Source of the DNA: Methylobacterium sp. Leaf99
GTDB taxonomy: Bacteria > Pseudomonadota > Alphaproteobacteria > Rhizobiales > Beijerinckiaceae
DNA: 64,000 bases
NCBI RefSeq assembly: GCF_001422375.1
Contig: NZ_LMMU01000001.1
Location: forward strand, 2,044,178 to 2,108,177
Reading direction: 5' to 3'
Shown piece by piece: positions 51,746 to 61,552 of the stretch. Position 1 is the first letter of the stretch. Each line of letters starts with the position of its first letter. The position numbers and the translations under genes are program-made. The notes under the pieces were generated by a model. It was not told the DNA's origin. It saw nothing but the letters and a program-made list of their open reading frames with translations, and made no database searches.

Positions 51746-54721
51746 ATGAGCGATCCCACAGAGTCCGCCGCCGCGCCGGCCCGCGACTACTCGAAAACCC
51801 TGTTCCTGCCGCAGACCGACTTCCCCATGCGGGCCGGTCTCCCCGTGCGCGAGCCCGTGCTGCTGGAGCGCTGGGCCGCCACCGACCTCTACGGCCGGAT
51901 CCGGGCGCAGGCCGCTGGCCGGGCCAAGTTCGTGCTGCACGACGGCCCCCCCTACGCCAACGGCAACATCCACATCGGCACGGCGCTGAACAAGATCCTC
52001 AAGGACTGCATCGTCCGGGCCCAGGGGGCGCTCGGCTTCGACGCCAACTACGTGCCGGGCTGGGACTGCCACGGCCTGCCCATCGAGTGGAAGATCGAGG
52101 AACAGTACCGCGCCAAGGGCCGCAACAAGGACGACGTGCCCGTCCTCGAATTCCGCCAGGAATGCCGCGCCTTCGCCGGCCAGTGGCTCGACACCCAGCG
52201 CGCCGAATTCAAGCGCCTCGGCGTCACCGGCGACTGGGACCACCCCTACGCCACCATGACGTTCCCGGCCGAAGCCACCATCGCCCGCGAACTCATGAAA
52301 TTCGCGACGTCGGGCCAGCTCTATCGCGGCTCGAAGCCGGTGATGTGGTCCGTGGTCGAGAAGACGGCTTTGGCCGAGGCCGAGGTCGAGTACGAGGACG
52401 TCGTCAGCGACACCATCTTCGCGGCGTTCCGGCCCACCGCCGGTGCGGCCGGGGACCTGGCCGCGGCCCGCGTGGTGATCTGGACCACCACGCCCTGGAC
52501 CATGCCGGGCAACCGCGCCGTGGCCTACTCGAAGCGCGTCGCCTACGGCCTGTACCGGGTGACCGCCGCGGCCGACGAGAACTGGGCCAAGGTCGGCGAC
52601 AGCTATCTCCTCGCCGACACCCTCGCGGCCTCGGTCTTCGCCGCCGCCCGCGTCGAGGGCTTCGAGCGCCTGCGCGACGTGACCCCGGCCGAACTCGCCG
52701 GTCTGACCCTGGCGCATCCCCTGGCCGGCCACGTCCCCGGCTACGACTTCCCCGTCCCCCTCCTCGACGGCGACCACGTCACCGACGAAGCTGGCACCGG
52801 CTTCGTCCACACGGCGCCGGGCCATGGCCGCGAGGATTTCGAGGTCTGGATGGCCAACGGCCGGGCACTCACGGACCGCGGCATCGACACCCGCATCCCC
52901 TACACCGTGGACGCCGACGGCGCGCTCACCGGGGACGCGCCCGGTTTCACGGGAAAACTCGTTCTTAACCACAAGGGCGAGAAGGGCGACGCCAACAAGG
53001 CGATCATCGCGGCCCTGACCGAGGCCGGCACCCTGGTGGCGCGCGGCACCCTCAAGCACAGCTATCCGCATTCCTGGCGCTCGAAGAAGCCGGTGATTTT
53101 TCGCAATACGCCGCAATGGTTCATCGCCATGGACCGGCCGGTGGAGTCGCTGGGTAACCGTACCCTGCGCGAGACGGCGCTCCAGGCCATCGACGACACC
53201 CAGTGGGTGCCGCCCCAGGGAAAAAACCGCATCAACGGCATGGTCGGCAACCGCCCCGACTGGGTGGTGTCGCGCCAGCGCGCCTGGGGCGTGCCCATCA
53301 CGGTGTTCGTGAAGCGCGGCACCCACGAGGTCCTGCGCGACGAGGGCGTTAACGCCCGCATCGCCGAGGCTTTCCAGGCGGAAGGTGCCGATGCCTGGTT
53401 CACCGATGCGGACGGCGCCCGCTTCCTGGCGCCCGACCACGATCCGGCCGAGTACGAAAAGGTCACGGACGTCCTCGACGTCTGGTTCGATTCCGGCTCG
53501 ACCCACGCCTTCGTCCTCGACGACGCGGAGCAGTTCCCGGGCCTGTCCGGCGTCGTGCGCAAGCGCGACGGCGGCGCCGACACGGTGATGTACCTCGAAG
53601 GCTCCGACCAGCATCGCGGCTGGTTCCAGTCGTCGTTGCTGGAGTCGAGCGGGACGCGGGGGCGGGCCCCCTACGACATCGTCCTCACCCACGGGTTCGT
53701 CCTCGACCCCAAGGGCCTGAAGATGTCCAAATCCAAGGGCAACGTCGTAGCACCCCAGAACATCATCAAGGATTCGGGCGCCGACATCCTGCGCCTGTGG
53801 GTCGCCGCTTCCGACTACACCGACGACCTCCGCATCGGCCCGGAGATCATCAAGACCTTCGCGGAGACCTACCGCAAGCTGCGCAACTCGCTCCGCTGGA
53901 TGCTCGGCTCGCTAGCGCATTTCGAGCCCGGCCCCGAAATCCCGCACGCGGAGCTGCCCGAGCTCGAGCGCCTGATCCGGCACCGCCTGTCGGAGCTCGA
54001 TGGCGAGATCCGCGAGGCCTACGCGACCTTCGACCTCAAGCGCGTCGTGGCCCTGCTCAACGGCTTCATGACCGGCGACCTCTCGGCGTTCTACTTCGAC
54101 GTGCGCAAGGACGCGCTCTACTGCGATCCGATCTCGTCGCCGACCCGCCGGGCCGCCCTGCAGGTCATCGACGAGACCTTCCGCCGGGTGACGATCTGGC
54201 TCAGCCCCGTCCTCGCCTTCACGGCGGAGGAAGCCTGGCTCGACCGCTATCCGTCGGAGACCGGATCGGTGCACCTGCAGACCCTGCCGGAAACGCCCGC
54301 CGCCTGGCGCGACGCGGCCCTGGCCGCGCGCTGGCAGAACGTCCGAAAAGTCCGCCGGGTCGTCACCGGCGCCCTCGAGATCGAGCGGGCCGCCAAGCGC
54401 ATCGGCGCGAGCCTGGAGGCGGCGCCGGTGGTGTCCATCGCCGACGCGGATCTGCTGGCCGCCCTCGACGGGATCGATTTTGCCGAGGTGTGCATCACCT
54501 CCGCGATCCGCATCGAATCCGGCGAGGGTCCGGCGGACGCCTTCCGCCTCGACGACGTCCGCGGCGTCGCCGTGGTCCCGGCCCCGGCGGAGGGGCGCAA
54601 ATGCGCCCGGTCCTGGCGGGTCACCACCGATGTCGGCGCGGACCCGGCCTATCCCGACGTCACCCCCCGCGACGCCCGGGCCCTGCGCGAGTGGGACGCC
54701 GCCCACGGTGCCGTCGCGTGA
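51746..54721 (+). CDS. ileS: Isoleucyl-tRNA synthetase
   Basis: Class I aminoacyl-tRNA synthetase charging tRNA-Ile. 991 residues. Signature '[20 protein letters not shown]' (HIGH-type motif) near 66, '[17 protein letters not shown]', the editing (CP1) domain ~210-400 with '[14 protein letters not shown]' and '[12 protein letters not shown]', '[14 protein letters not shown]', and '[15 protein letters not shown]' (KMSKS) near 658. The C-terminal anticodon-binding region follows; I see no four-Cys zinc knuckle at the end. Start ATG 51746 ([14 protein letters not shown]); 60 further codons are open upstream but lack family character. Followed 91 bp later by lspA. Confidence 0.96.
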   Translation: MSDPTESAAAPARDYSKTLFLPQTDFPMRAGLPVREPVLLERWAATDLYGRIRAQAAGRAKFVLHDGPPYANGNIHIGTALNKILKDCIVRAQGALGFDANYVPGWDCHGLPIEWKIEEQYRAKGRNKDDVPVLEFRQECRAFAGQWLDTQRAEFKRLGVTGDWDHPYATMTFPAEATIARELMKFATSGQLYRGSKPVMWSVVEKTALAEAEVEYEDVVSDTIFAAFRPTAGAAGDLAAARVVIWTTTPWTMPGNRAVAYSKRVAYGLYRVTAAADENWAKVGDSYLLADTLAASVFAAARVEGFERLRDVTPAELAGLTLAHPLAGHVPGYDFPVPLLDGDHVTDEAGTGFVHTAPGHGREDFEVWMANGRALTDRGIDTRIPYTVDADGALTGDAPGFTGKLVLNHKGEKGDANKAIIAALTEAGTLVARGTLKHSYPHSWRSKKPVIFRNTPQWFIAMDRPVESLGNRTLRETALQAIDDTQWVPPQGKNRINGMVGNRPDWVVSRQRAWGVPITVFVKRGTHEVLRDEGVNARIAEAFQAEGADAWFTDADGARFLAPDHDPAEYEKVTDVLDVWFDSGSTHAFVLDDAEQFPGLSGVVRKRDGGADTVMYLEGSDQHRGWFQSSLLESSGTRGRAPYDIVLTHGFVLDPKGLKMSKSKGNVVAPQNIIKDSGADILRLWVAASDYTDDLRIGPEIIKTFAETYRKLRNSLRWMLGSLAHFEPGPEIPHAELPELERLIRHRLSELDGEIREAYATFDLKRVVALLNGFMTGDLSAFYFDVRKDALYCDPISSPTRRAALQVIDETFRRVTIWLSPVLAFTAEEAWLDRYPSETGSVHLQTLPETPAAWRDAALAARWQNVRKVRRVVTGALEIERAAKRIGASLEAAPVVSIADADLLAALDGIDFAEVCITSAIRIESGEGPADAFRLDDVRGVAVVPAPAEGRKCARSWRVTTDVGADPAYPDVTPRDARALREWDAAHGAVA

Positions 54722-54751
54722 GGCCGACTCCCCCCACGTCGGTGTGAGCCT

Positions 54752-54774
54752 CCCCTCCCCCTTGCGGGGAGGGG
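54752..54774. repeat. Hairpin between ileS and lspA (element D core)
   Basis: CCCCTCCCC and GGGGAGGGG form a perfect 9-bp stem with loop CTTGC, in the 91-bp gap. Followed by CCGGAGCCACCC, the inverse of the GGTGGCTCCG tag seen with the other element-D copies. It could attenuate read-through from ileS to lspA. Confidence 0.7.
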
Positions 54775-54812
54775 AACGCCGGAGCCACCCGTACCGCCAT
54801 GCGAACGATCCG

Positions 54813-55307
54813 ATGACTCCCTTCCGCCTCGGCCTCGCCGGCCTGCTCGCCACCCTGGTCCTCGATCAGGCGTCGAAGCTCTGGCTCTATTTCGGCACCG
54901 ACCTCGTCCTGACCCAGCCCTGGCCCGTGGCGCCGTTCGCCGAGTTCCTCGTGGTGTGGAACCGGGGCGTGTCCTACGGCCTGTTCCAGCAGGAGGGCGG
55001 GGTCGGGCGCTGGGTCCTCGTCGCCGTCTCGGTGCTGGCGGCCGCCGGCCTCGTGGCGTGGATGTGGCGCGTGCCGACGCGGCTGCTCGCCGTCTCCCTC
55101 GGCCTCGTCGCCGGCGGCGCCATCGGCAACGCCATCGACCGGGCGGCGTATGGCGCGGTGTTCGACTTCGTGCACCTGCACTGGCGCAGCTGGTCCTGGT
55201 ACGTGTTCAACGTCGCCGACGCCGCCATCGTCGCGGGCGTCGTCGGCCTCGTCCTCGACAGCCTGCTGCCGGACCTGCGTGGCAAGGCCACCACGCCGCA
55301 GGCCTGA
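54813..55307 (+). CDS. lspA: Lipoprotein signal peptidase (SPase II)
   Basis: Inner-membrane aspartic peptidase that removes signal peptides from prolipoproteins. 164 residues, four membrane segments. '[11 protein letters not shown]' near 20, '[13 protein letters not shown]' near 49, and the two catalytic Asp regions '[20 protein letters not shown]' near 105-124 and '[20 protein letters not shown]' near 130. The ileS-lspA order is widely conserved. The start at ATG 54813 opens the first membrane segment. Confidence 0.95.
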   Translation: MTPFRLGLAGLLATLVLDQASKLWLYFGTDLVLTQPWPVAPFAEFLVVWNRGVSYGLFQQEGGVGRWVLVAVSVLAAAGLVAWMWRVPTRLLAVSLGLVAGGAIGNAIDRAAYGAVFDFVHLHWRSWSWYVFNVADAAIVAGVVGLVLDSLLPDLRGKATTPQA

Positions 55308-55517
55308 ATCGCCGGCCGTCCCCCTCAGTCCGGACGTGTGATGCGTAAACCACATCCGGGATCGTTGTCGGCCCGACACTGGCGCCCTGCGGCCAAGGCG
55401 CCATACGATCGCCCGAAACCGGGGTCAGGCGTTCGAAGCCGGATCAGGACCGCGTCTCGAACGCGACCATTCGAGCCCGGGACCGGGCGCGACGACCGGA
55501 CGGGCATCGGGGGCGGC

Positions 55518-56186
55518 ATGATCGGACAACGTGGGTTCCTCTACTCCGTGACGGGCACCTTGGTGACGGGCCTTCTCGCAGGCGCGGGCATCCTCGCCGG
55601 CCCTGGCGCCGCCCAGGCCCAGCAGGGCGTGTTCATGCGCGACGCGCTGAGCAACATCGGCCTCATCGAGCCGGAGAAGCCGGCCATCACCTACCGCGAG
55701 CGCGCCCCCCTGGTGATGCCGCCGAAATTCGATGGCAAGGCCCTGCCGCCGCCGCGCAAGGCCGAGGCCTCGCCGCAATGGCCGAAGGACCCGGAGATCG
55801 CCCAGCGCGAGCGCGAGCGCGTCGAGGCCCGCAAGCCCATCGTCCGCGGCGCCCAGGGGCGCATGGACGACAACAACATGACCCTGTCCATCGACGAGAT
55901 GCGGGGCGGACGCCGGGCCGACGCGCAGGTGCGCACGGAGCCGGGCCGTCCCGAGGGCGAGACCGCCGACCGCAACTCGTTCTGGTCGAACCCCTTCGGC
56001 CTGCGCTCCGACGCGGTGGTCGAGCCGTCCCTGGTGGAGCCCGACCGCGACGTGCTGACCGATCCGCCCACCGGCTACCGCAAGCCGCCCCGCAAGGTCG
56101 CCAAGTCGAACGGCGACCCCGTCAACAATCCCTCGCGCGAGCGCGAGGAAGCCGATCCGGGTGCCTATATCCGCAACCGGAACTGA
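55518..56186 (+). CDS. Exported Pro/Arg-rich protein, function unknown
   Basis: 222 residues from ATG 55518. A signal or anchor segment at ~8-35 (LYSVTGTLVTGLLAGAGILA) precedes a mostly polar, Pro/Arg/Glu-rich chain: 'RDALSNIGLIEPEKPAITYR', 'RAPLVMPPKFDGKALPPPRK', 'ETADRNSFWSNPFGLRSD' and 'DVLTDPPTGYRKPPRKVAKS'. Probably extended and periplasmic. It lies between lspA and the M16 peptidase pair, all on the plus strand, where a similar gene occurs in many Hyphomicrobiales as I recall (DUF3035-like). Role unknown, perhaps in outer-membrane assembly. Confidence 0.75.
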   Translation: MIGQRGFLYSVTGTLVTGLLAGAGILAGPGAAQAQQGVFMRDALSNIGLIEPEKPAITYRERAPLVMPPKFDGKALPPPRKAEASPQWPKDPEIAQRERERVEARKPIVRGAQGRMDDNNMTLSIDEMRGGRRADAQVRTEPGRPEGETADRNSFWSNPFGLRSDAVVEPSLVEPDRDVLTDPPTGYRKPPRKVAKSNGDPVNNPSREREEADPGAYIRNRN

Positions 56187-56313
56187 AGTCTTCGCCGGCC
56201 TCCGGCCGGTTCACGCGTTTGGCCCGGCCGTTGCGGCGGGTGCCGGACCTCCGTGTGACGCTCAACGAGACGGACGGTCCCGCGCGGGCCGAACGCTGAA
56301 GGAAAGCTCTTCG

Positions 56314-57690
56314 ATGCATCTGTTCCGGAAGGACGTTCCGCTTCTCGGTCCCACACGCCGCCATGCCAGCGCCGGCCGCGCCGAATCCGCCCCGTTCGGG
56401 CGTTCCGAGGCCGGTGGTCCCGATGTCGGTGCCTTCACCCTCGACAACGGCCTCGACGTGGTCGTGGTGCCGGATCACCGGGCGCCCGTAGTCACCCACA
56501 TGGTGTGGTACCGCAACGGCTCGGCCGACGACCCTCAGGGCCAGTCCGGCATCGCCCACTTCCTCGAGCACCTCATGTTCAAGGGCACCGAGCGGCACCC
56601 CGTCGGCGCCTTCTCGAAGGCGGTCTCAGGCCTCGGCGGCCAGGAGAACGCGTTCACGAGCTACGACTACACCGCCTATTTCCAGCGGGTGGCCCGCGAC
56701 CATCTCCAGACCATGATGGAATTCGAGGCCGACCGCATGACCGGCCTCGTCCTCGACGACGCCGTGGTGGCGCCCGAGCGCGACGTGGTGCTGGAGGAGC
56801 GCCGCATGCGGGTCGAGACCGACCCCTCCGCCCAGCTCTCCGAGGCCATGGCCGCCTCCCTGTTCGTGCACCACCCCTACGGCACGCCGATCATCGGCTG
56901 GATGCACGAGATCGAGGACCTGAACCGCACCCACGCCCTCGACTACTACAAGCGCTTCTACACCCCCGAGAACGCCATCCTGGTGGTGGCTGGTGACGTG
57001 ACCCCCGACGACGTCCGCCGCATGGCCGACGCCACCTACGGCCGCGTCACCCCCCAGGGCGCCCGCCCCGTGCGGGTGCGGGCCCGGGAGCCCGAGCCGA
57101 AGGCCCTGCGTCGCCTCGCGGTGGCCGACCCCAAGGTCGAGCAGCCGACCCTGCAGCGGCTCTACCTGACGCCGTCCTGCATCACCGCGCGCGACGGCGA
57201 GTGCCACGCCCTCGAACTCCTGGCCGAGGTGATGGGCGGGGGCTCGACCTCGTACCTCTACCGCAAGCTGGTCATGGAGCTCGGCGTCGCCGTGAATGCC
57301 GGCGCCTGGTACATGGGCTCAGCCATCGACGACACCCGCTTCTCCGTCTACGCGATCCCGGCCGAGGGGATCAGCCTGGAGAAGCTGGAGGAAGAGGTCG
57401 ACCGGGTCCTGCGCCGGGCGCCGTCCGAGGCCCTGAACGCCGAGGCCATCGAGCGGGCCAAAACCCGCCTCGTCGCCGAGACGGTCTATTCGTCGGACAG
57501 CCAGTCGTCGCTCGCCCGCATCTACGGCTCGGCGCTGGCCATCGGCGAGACCATCGAGGAGGTGCGGCGCTGGCCGTCCGACATCGAGGGCGTGACCCAG
57601 GCGCGCCTGGCGGCCGTGGCCGAGCGCTACCTCGTCCCGCAGCGCTCCGTCACCGGCTATCTCACCAAATCCCGCGACGCCGACGCCTGA
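56314..57690 (+). CDS. M16 family zinc peptidase (active, PqqL/insulinase-like)
   Basis: 458-residue M16 metallopeptidase. The inverted zinc motif is intact: HFLEH in 'GIAHFLEHLMFKGT' near 89, with the downstream Glu in 'VVLEERRMRVETDPSAQL'. The first half also has 'NGLDVVVVPDHRAPVVTHMV' and 'NAFTSYDYTAYFQRV', and the second half the R-Y-type 'MGGGSTSYLYRKLVMELGVA'. No clear signal peptide from ATG 56314, though substrates of homologues are often periplasmic. The next gene encodes a partner lacking HxxEH; the two probably form a heterodimer. Confidence 0.92.
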   Translation: MHLFRKDVPLLGPTRRHASAGRAESAPFGRSEAGGPDVGAFTLDNGLDVVVVPDHRAPVVTHMVWYRNGSADDPQGQSGIAHFLEHLMFKGTERHPVGAFSKAVSGLGGQENAFTSYDYTAYFQRVARDHLQTMMEFEADRMTGLVLDDAVVAPERDVVLEERRMRVETDPSAQLSEAMAASLFVHHPYGTPIIGWMHEIEDLNRTHALDYYKRFYTPENAILVVAGDVTPDDVRRMADATYGRVTPQGARPVRVRAREPEPKALRRLAVADPKVEQPTLQRLYLTPSCITARDGECHALELLAEVMGGGSTSYLYRKLVMELGVAVNAGAWYMGSAIDDTRFSVYAIPAEGISLEKLEEEVDRVLRRAPSEALNAEAIERAKTRLVAETVYSSDSQSSLARIYGSALAIGETIEEVRRWPSDIEGVTQARLAAVAERYLVPQRSVTGYLTKSRDADA

Positions 57691-57764
57691 TAGGCGCTCC
57701 GCCCGGATTTCGGGGCCGTGGCGCGACGCGCGCGCCGGGCCCGGCCCAGAACAACGAGGTTCCC

Positions 57765-59060
57765 ATGACCATGGCTCCCCAACTGGTCGACACCGCCAAC
57801 CGCCCGGCCAATTCGCCGACGCAGGCCGTGCCCGTCGCCACCGCCGCCGGCATCGAGGCCTGGCACGTCGAATCCCAGGTGGTGCCCCTCATCGCCCTGG
57901 CCTTCACCTTCGAGGGCGGCGCGGCGCAGGACCCCGAAGGCAAGGCCGGCGTCGCCCAGATGCTGGCCCGCCTCCTCGACGAGGGCGCCGGGGATCTGGT
58001 CTCCGACGCGTTCCAGGAGCGCCTGGCCGCCCGCGCCATCGAGCTGTCGTTCCACGCCGGCGCCGATGCCCTGGGCGGCTCCCTCAAGATGCTGGTCAAG
58101 CACGCCGACGAGGCCATCGACCTCCTGGCGCTGGCCCTTGCCAAGCCCCGCCTCGACCCCGACGCCATCGAGCGGGTGCGGGCCCAGACCCTGGCGGGCC
58201 TGCGCTACCAGCAGAACGACCCCGGCGTGATGGCCTCGCGCCGCTTCTTCGCCGAGGCCTATGCCGGCCATCCCTACGCCCGGCCGTCGTCGGGCACGCC
58301 CGAGAGCATCGCCGCCATCACCCGCGACGACCTCGTGGCCATGCACCGCAAGCTCGTCGGCCGCGGCGCCGTCAAGGTCGCGGCCGTGGGCGCCATCGAC
58401 GCCGCCCGCCTCGCCGACGCCCTCGAGCGCGCCTTCGGCCGCCTCGACCTCGCCGCCCCCCTCACGGCGGTGCCGCAGACGCAGGTTCAGAACCTCGGCC
58501 ACCGCCACGTCGTCGATATCGACGTGCCGCAATCGGTCCTGCGCTTCGGCATGGGCGGCGTGCCGTGGCGCGACCCCGACTTCATCCCGGCCTACGTGCT
58601 CAACCACATCCTCGGCGGCGGCTCCTTCACCTCGCGCCTGTTCCAGGAGGTGCGCGAGAAGCGCGGCCTCGCCTATTCGGTGGGCACGTCCCTGGTCAGC
58701 CACCGCGCCTCGGCCATGACCTGGGGCTACACCGCCACCAAGAACGAGCGCGTTGGCGAGGCCCTCTCGGTCATCGGCGATGAGATCGGCCGCCTCATCG
58801 CCGAGGGTCCGTCCGACGAGGAACTGCAGAAGGCCAAGGACTACCTCACCGGCTCCTATGCGCTCGGCTTCGACACCTCGACGAAGATCGCCCACCAGCT
58901 CGCCCAGATTGCCTTCGAGGGCCTCGGCATGGACTACATCGCCCGGCGCAACAACCTCGTCGCCAACGTCACCCAGGCCGACATCCGCCGCGCCGGCGCC
59001 CGCACCTTCGCCGACGGAAAAATGCTCGTCGTGGCCGCCGGCCGGCCCACGGGTTTCTGA
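57765..59060 (+). CDS. M16 family peptidase-like partner (no HxxEH)
   Basis: 431-residue M16-fold protein. Where the zinc motif should be, the sequence is 'GVAQMLARLLDEGAGDLVSD', so the catalytic His residues are absent. The second half keeps the substrate-binding signature 'NHILGGGSFTSRLFQEVREK' and 'RGLAYSVGTSL'. This active/inactive pairing is the rule for dimeric bacterial M16B proteases. ATG 57765 has GAGGT 6 bp upstream. Starts 74 bp after the active subunit gene. Confidence 0.92.
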   Translation: MTMAPQLVDTANRPANSPTQAVPVATAAGIEAWHVESQVVPLIALAFTFEGGAAQDPEGKAGVAQMLARLLDEGAGDLVSDAFQERLAARAIELSFHAGADALGGSLKMLVKHADEAIDLLALALAKPRLDPDAIERVRAQTLAGLRYQQNDPGVMASRRFFAEAYAGHPYARPSSGTPESIAAITRDDLVAMHRKLVGRGAVKVAAVGAIDAARLADALERAFGRLDLAAPLTAVPQTQVQNLGHRHVVDIDVPQSVLRFGMGGVPWRDPDFIPAYVLNHILGGGSFTSRLFQEVREKRGLAYSVGTSLVSHRASAMTWGYTATKNERVGEALSVIGDEIGRLIAEGPSDEELQKAKDYLTGSYALGFDTSTKIAHQLAQIAFEGLGMDYIARRNNLVANVTQADIRRAGARTFADGKMLVVAAGRPTGF

Positions 59061-59198
59061 TCCGGTGCCTGCGCGCTCGCTCCCTCTTGCGGGGCGCTCA
59101 GGAGGTGGTGAATCGCGGATCCCGTCTCCCGGAAGGCGGGGGAAGCGCAGATGGGTGCATGCGTTGGGTCGGCCCTTGCCCCTTCGTGCAGAACGCAG

Positions 59199-59414
59199 GT
59201 GCGCATCCCCCTCTCCCCGCCTGCGGGGAGAGGGCCGCAGGCACCCCGTCGTGCCTGCGGCGAGCGCAGGCGGAGCCGCAGCGACGGTGAGGGGGCGATT
59301 CCGGACGAGTCTCACACGGATTCGCCCCCTCACCCTCGGCTGCCGCCTCGACGCGCTCCCCGGCAGGGGGGAGGCGCGTCCCTCTCCCCGCAGGCGGGGC
59401 GAGGGGATGCGCAC
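59199..59414. repeat. Palindromic intergenic element B, copy 3
   Basis: About 216 bp with ends GTGCGCATCCCCCTCTCCCC and GGCGAGGGGATGCGCAC and inner arms GTGAGGGGGCGATTCCGG / GGATTCGCCCCCTCACC. Cleanest copy in the window. The 900-bp gap from the M16 gene to the HupE gene holds this plus two copies of element A; no gene is supported there. Confidence 0.88.
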
Positions 59415-59529
59415 CGGGGCCTCCGCTTCTTCAACAGCCCCTTCTGCGGCGGCTTCAGACCGCGGCCATCCTCTGCGATCGCCCTGCCTGGAAGGCTACG
59501 GCATTCACACATCTCGCGGGTAGCACGGG

Positions 59530-59623
59530 TCCCCTCTCCTGGAAGGAGAGGGACAGGGTGAGGTGTGGGACCTTTTCGGAAAGTCTACACACCTCACCCC
59601 AACCCTCTCCTTCCAGGAGAGGG
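59530..59623. repeat. Palindromic intergenic element A, copy 3
   Basis: Arms CCCCTCTCCTGGAAGGAGAG and CTCTCCTTCCAGGAGAGGG, with GTGAGGTGTG/CACACCTCAC inside and a centre GGACCTTTTCGGAAAGTCTA that is itself partly palindromic (CTTTTCGGAAAG). Confidence 0.85.
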
Positions 59624-59706
59624 AGCCCCGGTGCGCCTCCCGCCCGCATCCGGATGCTTGCCGCTGCATGGAATCGGCCCATTCGCAGTTGTGTGAATCC
59701 GGTAGC

Positions 59707-59792
59707 CTGGAAGGAGAGGGCTGGGGTGAGGTGTGCGAACTTTTCGGAGAGTCCACGACCCTCACCCCAACCCTCTCCCAAACAGGAGAGGG
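59707..59792. repeat. Palindromic intergenic element A, copy 4
   Basis: About 86 bp, 83 bp after copy 3 and in the same orientation: TGGAAGGAGAGGGCTGGGGT ... CCCCAACCCTCTCCCAAACA. Arms are less perfect than in the other copies. Confidence 0.8.
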
Positions 59793-59893
59793 GGCCGGGC
59801 GCGGTTCATCTGCGATCGCCCCGCCGGGAAAGAGCGTGAGCCGGTAGCAACCAATCGATCCCGAGCCATCGACCACGTTTGGTAGGACCTCGT

Positions 59894-59909
59894 CCGGGGG
59901 TGCCCCCGG
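59894..59909. promoter_or_regulatory. Short strong hairpin upstream of the HupE/UreJ gene
   Basis: CCGGGGGTGCCCCCGG: 7-bp stem with a 2-nt loop, 53 bp before the HupE/UreJ start. It may be a regulatory hairpin; I see no cobalamin or nickel riboswitch consensus around it. Confidence 0.3.
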
Positions 59910-59962
59910 GGCATGGCGGTTGCTACAGTGCCGCCGCCTGCCACCGCTCTCGGGACATCCGG

Positions 59963-60574
59963 ATGCCCTCTGCCCTGCCGACGCTCCTCGCCCGCGCGGC
60001 GATCCTGCCCCTCGCACTCGTGATCGCCACGCCCGCCTGGGCCCATCCGGGCCATGAGGCCGGGGGCTTGGCCGGGGGCCTGGCCCAGGGCTTCCTCCAC
60101 CCCCTCGGTGGCCTCGACCACGTCCTCGCCATGGTGGCCGTGGGGCTCATCGCGGCGCGGATCGGCGGGCGGGCGCTGCTTCTCGTGCCGGCGTCCTTCC
60201 TCGCCATGATGGCACTCGGCGGCGCGGCCGGGGCCGCCGGCCTGACCTTGCCCCATGTCGAGACTGGCATCGCCCTGTCCGTCGTCGTCCTCGGGGCCGT
60301 CCTGGCCCTCGGCGCCGTACCGCCCGTGGCCGGGGCCATGGGCCTCGTCGGCGCCTTCGCGGTGTTCCACGGCCTCGCCCACGGTGCCGAGATGCCGGGC
60401 GCCGCCTCGGGCCTCGCCTACGGCCTCGGCTTCCTCGCCGCCACCGCGCTCCTGCACGCCGCCGGCCTCGGCCTCGGCCTCGCGGCGGCGCACCGCACGA
60501 CGGGCCCGGCCCTGCGGGTCGCCGGGGCGGCCCTCGCCGCCGCCGGCCTCGGCCTCCTCGCCGGCGCGTTCTGA
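59963..60574 (+). CDS. HupE/UreJ family membrane protein
   Basis: 203 residues. A signal-like first segment (LLARAAILPLALVIATPAWA) is followed by the family's His-rich start AHPGHEAGG and the HupE/UreJ motif 'HPLGGLDHVLAMVAVGLIAA', then five more hydrophobic segments with 'FAVFHGLAHGAEMPG'. The family is implicated in nickel (or cobalt) entry for hydrogenase and urease. No hydrogenase or urease gene is in the window, so it may serve another metalloenzyme. Stands alone. Confidence 0.9.
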   Translation: MPSALPTLLARAAILPLALVIATPAWAHPGHEAGGLAGGLAQGFLHPLGGLDHVLAMVAVGLIAARIGGRALLLVPASFLAMMALGGAAGAAGLTLPHVETGIALSVVVLGAVLALGAVPPVAGAMGLVGAFAVFHGLAHGAEMPGAASGLAYGLGFLAATALLHAAGLGLGLAAAHRTTGPALRVAGAALAAAGLGLLAGAF

Positions 60575-60651
60575 CGCCAAGTCTTGTGCGCGTTTTGACC
60601 GATCCGTTCGGTCGAATCGGCCGACTGCTGAAAGACAGAGGGCAGCACGGG

Positions 60652-60744
60652 TCCCCTCTCCTGAAAGGAGAGGGACAGGGTGAGGTGTGCGAACTCTCCG
60701 AATAGGTCCCACACCTCACCCCAACCCTCTCCTTCCAGGAGAGG
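60652..60744. repeat. Palindromic intergenic element A, copy 5
   Basis: Arms CCCTCTCCTGAAAGGAGAGG and CCTCTCCTTCCAGGAGAGGG around GAACTCTCCGAATAGG. It lies between the convergent ends of the HupE and azoR genes and could act as a bidirectional terminator. Confidence 0.85.
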
Positions 60745-60792
60745 GAGCCCTGGTGCGATCACTCGATCCGAAGCGATCAAGTGGAGTTAGTC

Positions 60793-61416
60793 TTATAGGG
60801 TCGCCGCCAGGGCCTCGGCCTCGGCCCGGCCCCTCGCCCGCGACTCCCGGTCGAGGTCGGCGCCCATCAGGCCCTTCTCCACCAGGATCTGATGCACGTG
60901 CGTGATGCCGACCATGCGCAGCCAGGTCGCCATGTAGGTCGACTGGTGGTCGTAGATCTCCGCCGGGAAATCTGCCCCGATGGCGACGCCGCGGGCGTTG
61001 ATCACCACGGCTTTCGCGGTGAGCAGGCCGTTCTGGCCGCGCTCGTCGAAGCTGAACAGCAGGTCCTTCTGCGACACGAGATCGAACAGGTGCTTGAGCC
61101 GGTACGGGATCGTGTAGTTCCACATGGGCACGCCGAACACCATGAGGTCGGCGGCCTGGAAGCGCCCGGCGAGGGCGCGGATCGTGGTCCACGCCTCGTC
61201 CTGGGCCGGGCTCGGGGCCTCGCCCGCGAGCGCCGCGTACTTGCCGGCCAGGGCCTCGCCGTCGAACTCGGGCAGGTCGGTGTTCCACACGTCCAGGGTG
61301 TCGATGGTGCCGTCCGGGTGGCGGGCCGTCCAGGCGTCGAGGAAGGCGTGCGCCACCGCGATGGAGGCGGAGCGGTCCTTGCGGGGCGAGGCTTCGACGT
61401 AGAGAAGGTGCGGCAT
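60793..61416 (-). CDS. azoR: FMN-dependent NADH-azoreductase
   Basis: Flavodoxin-fold NAD(P)H:quinone/azo reductase that reduces quinones by two electrons and protects from electrophile stress. 207 residues. '[20 protein letters not shown]' carries the phosphate-binding FMN loop (SPRxxxS), '[20 protein letters not shown]' is the family's FMN/dimer segment (PMWNFxxP), and 'NARGV' follows. Divergent from a VOC dioxygenase gene across 136 bp; the pair resembles the azoR-mhqO grouping for quinone detoxification in other bacteria. Confidence 0.93.
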   Translation of the reverse strand: MPHLLYVEASPRKDRSASIAVAHAFLDAWTARHPDGTIDTLDVWNTDLPEFDGEALAGKYAALAGEAPSPAQDEAWTTIRALAGRFQAADLMVFGVPMWNYTIPYRLKHLFDLVSQKDLLFSFDERGQNGLLTAKAVVINARGVAIGADFPAEIYDHQSTYMATWLRMVGITHVHQILVEKGLMGADLDRESRARGRAEAEALAATL

Positions 61417-61552
61417 CGATGGCTCCGGGTGGGGGACGCCTCCGACCTATCGCGACGGGCGCGCCGGGCCAGGGGGCGCACGGCTTTGTCATTCCCGGGC
61501 GCCGCCCCCATCTGACGTCCATCCCCATGGCGTCACAGGCCGGAACCGCCCG

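Noticed and set aside
59840..59962. Cobalamin or nickel riboswitch before the HupE/UreJ gene
   Set aside because: A strong hairpin is present but no conserved B12-box or NiCo core could be identified.
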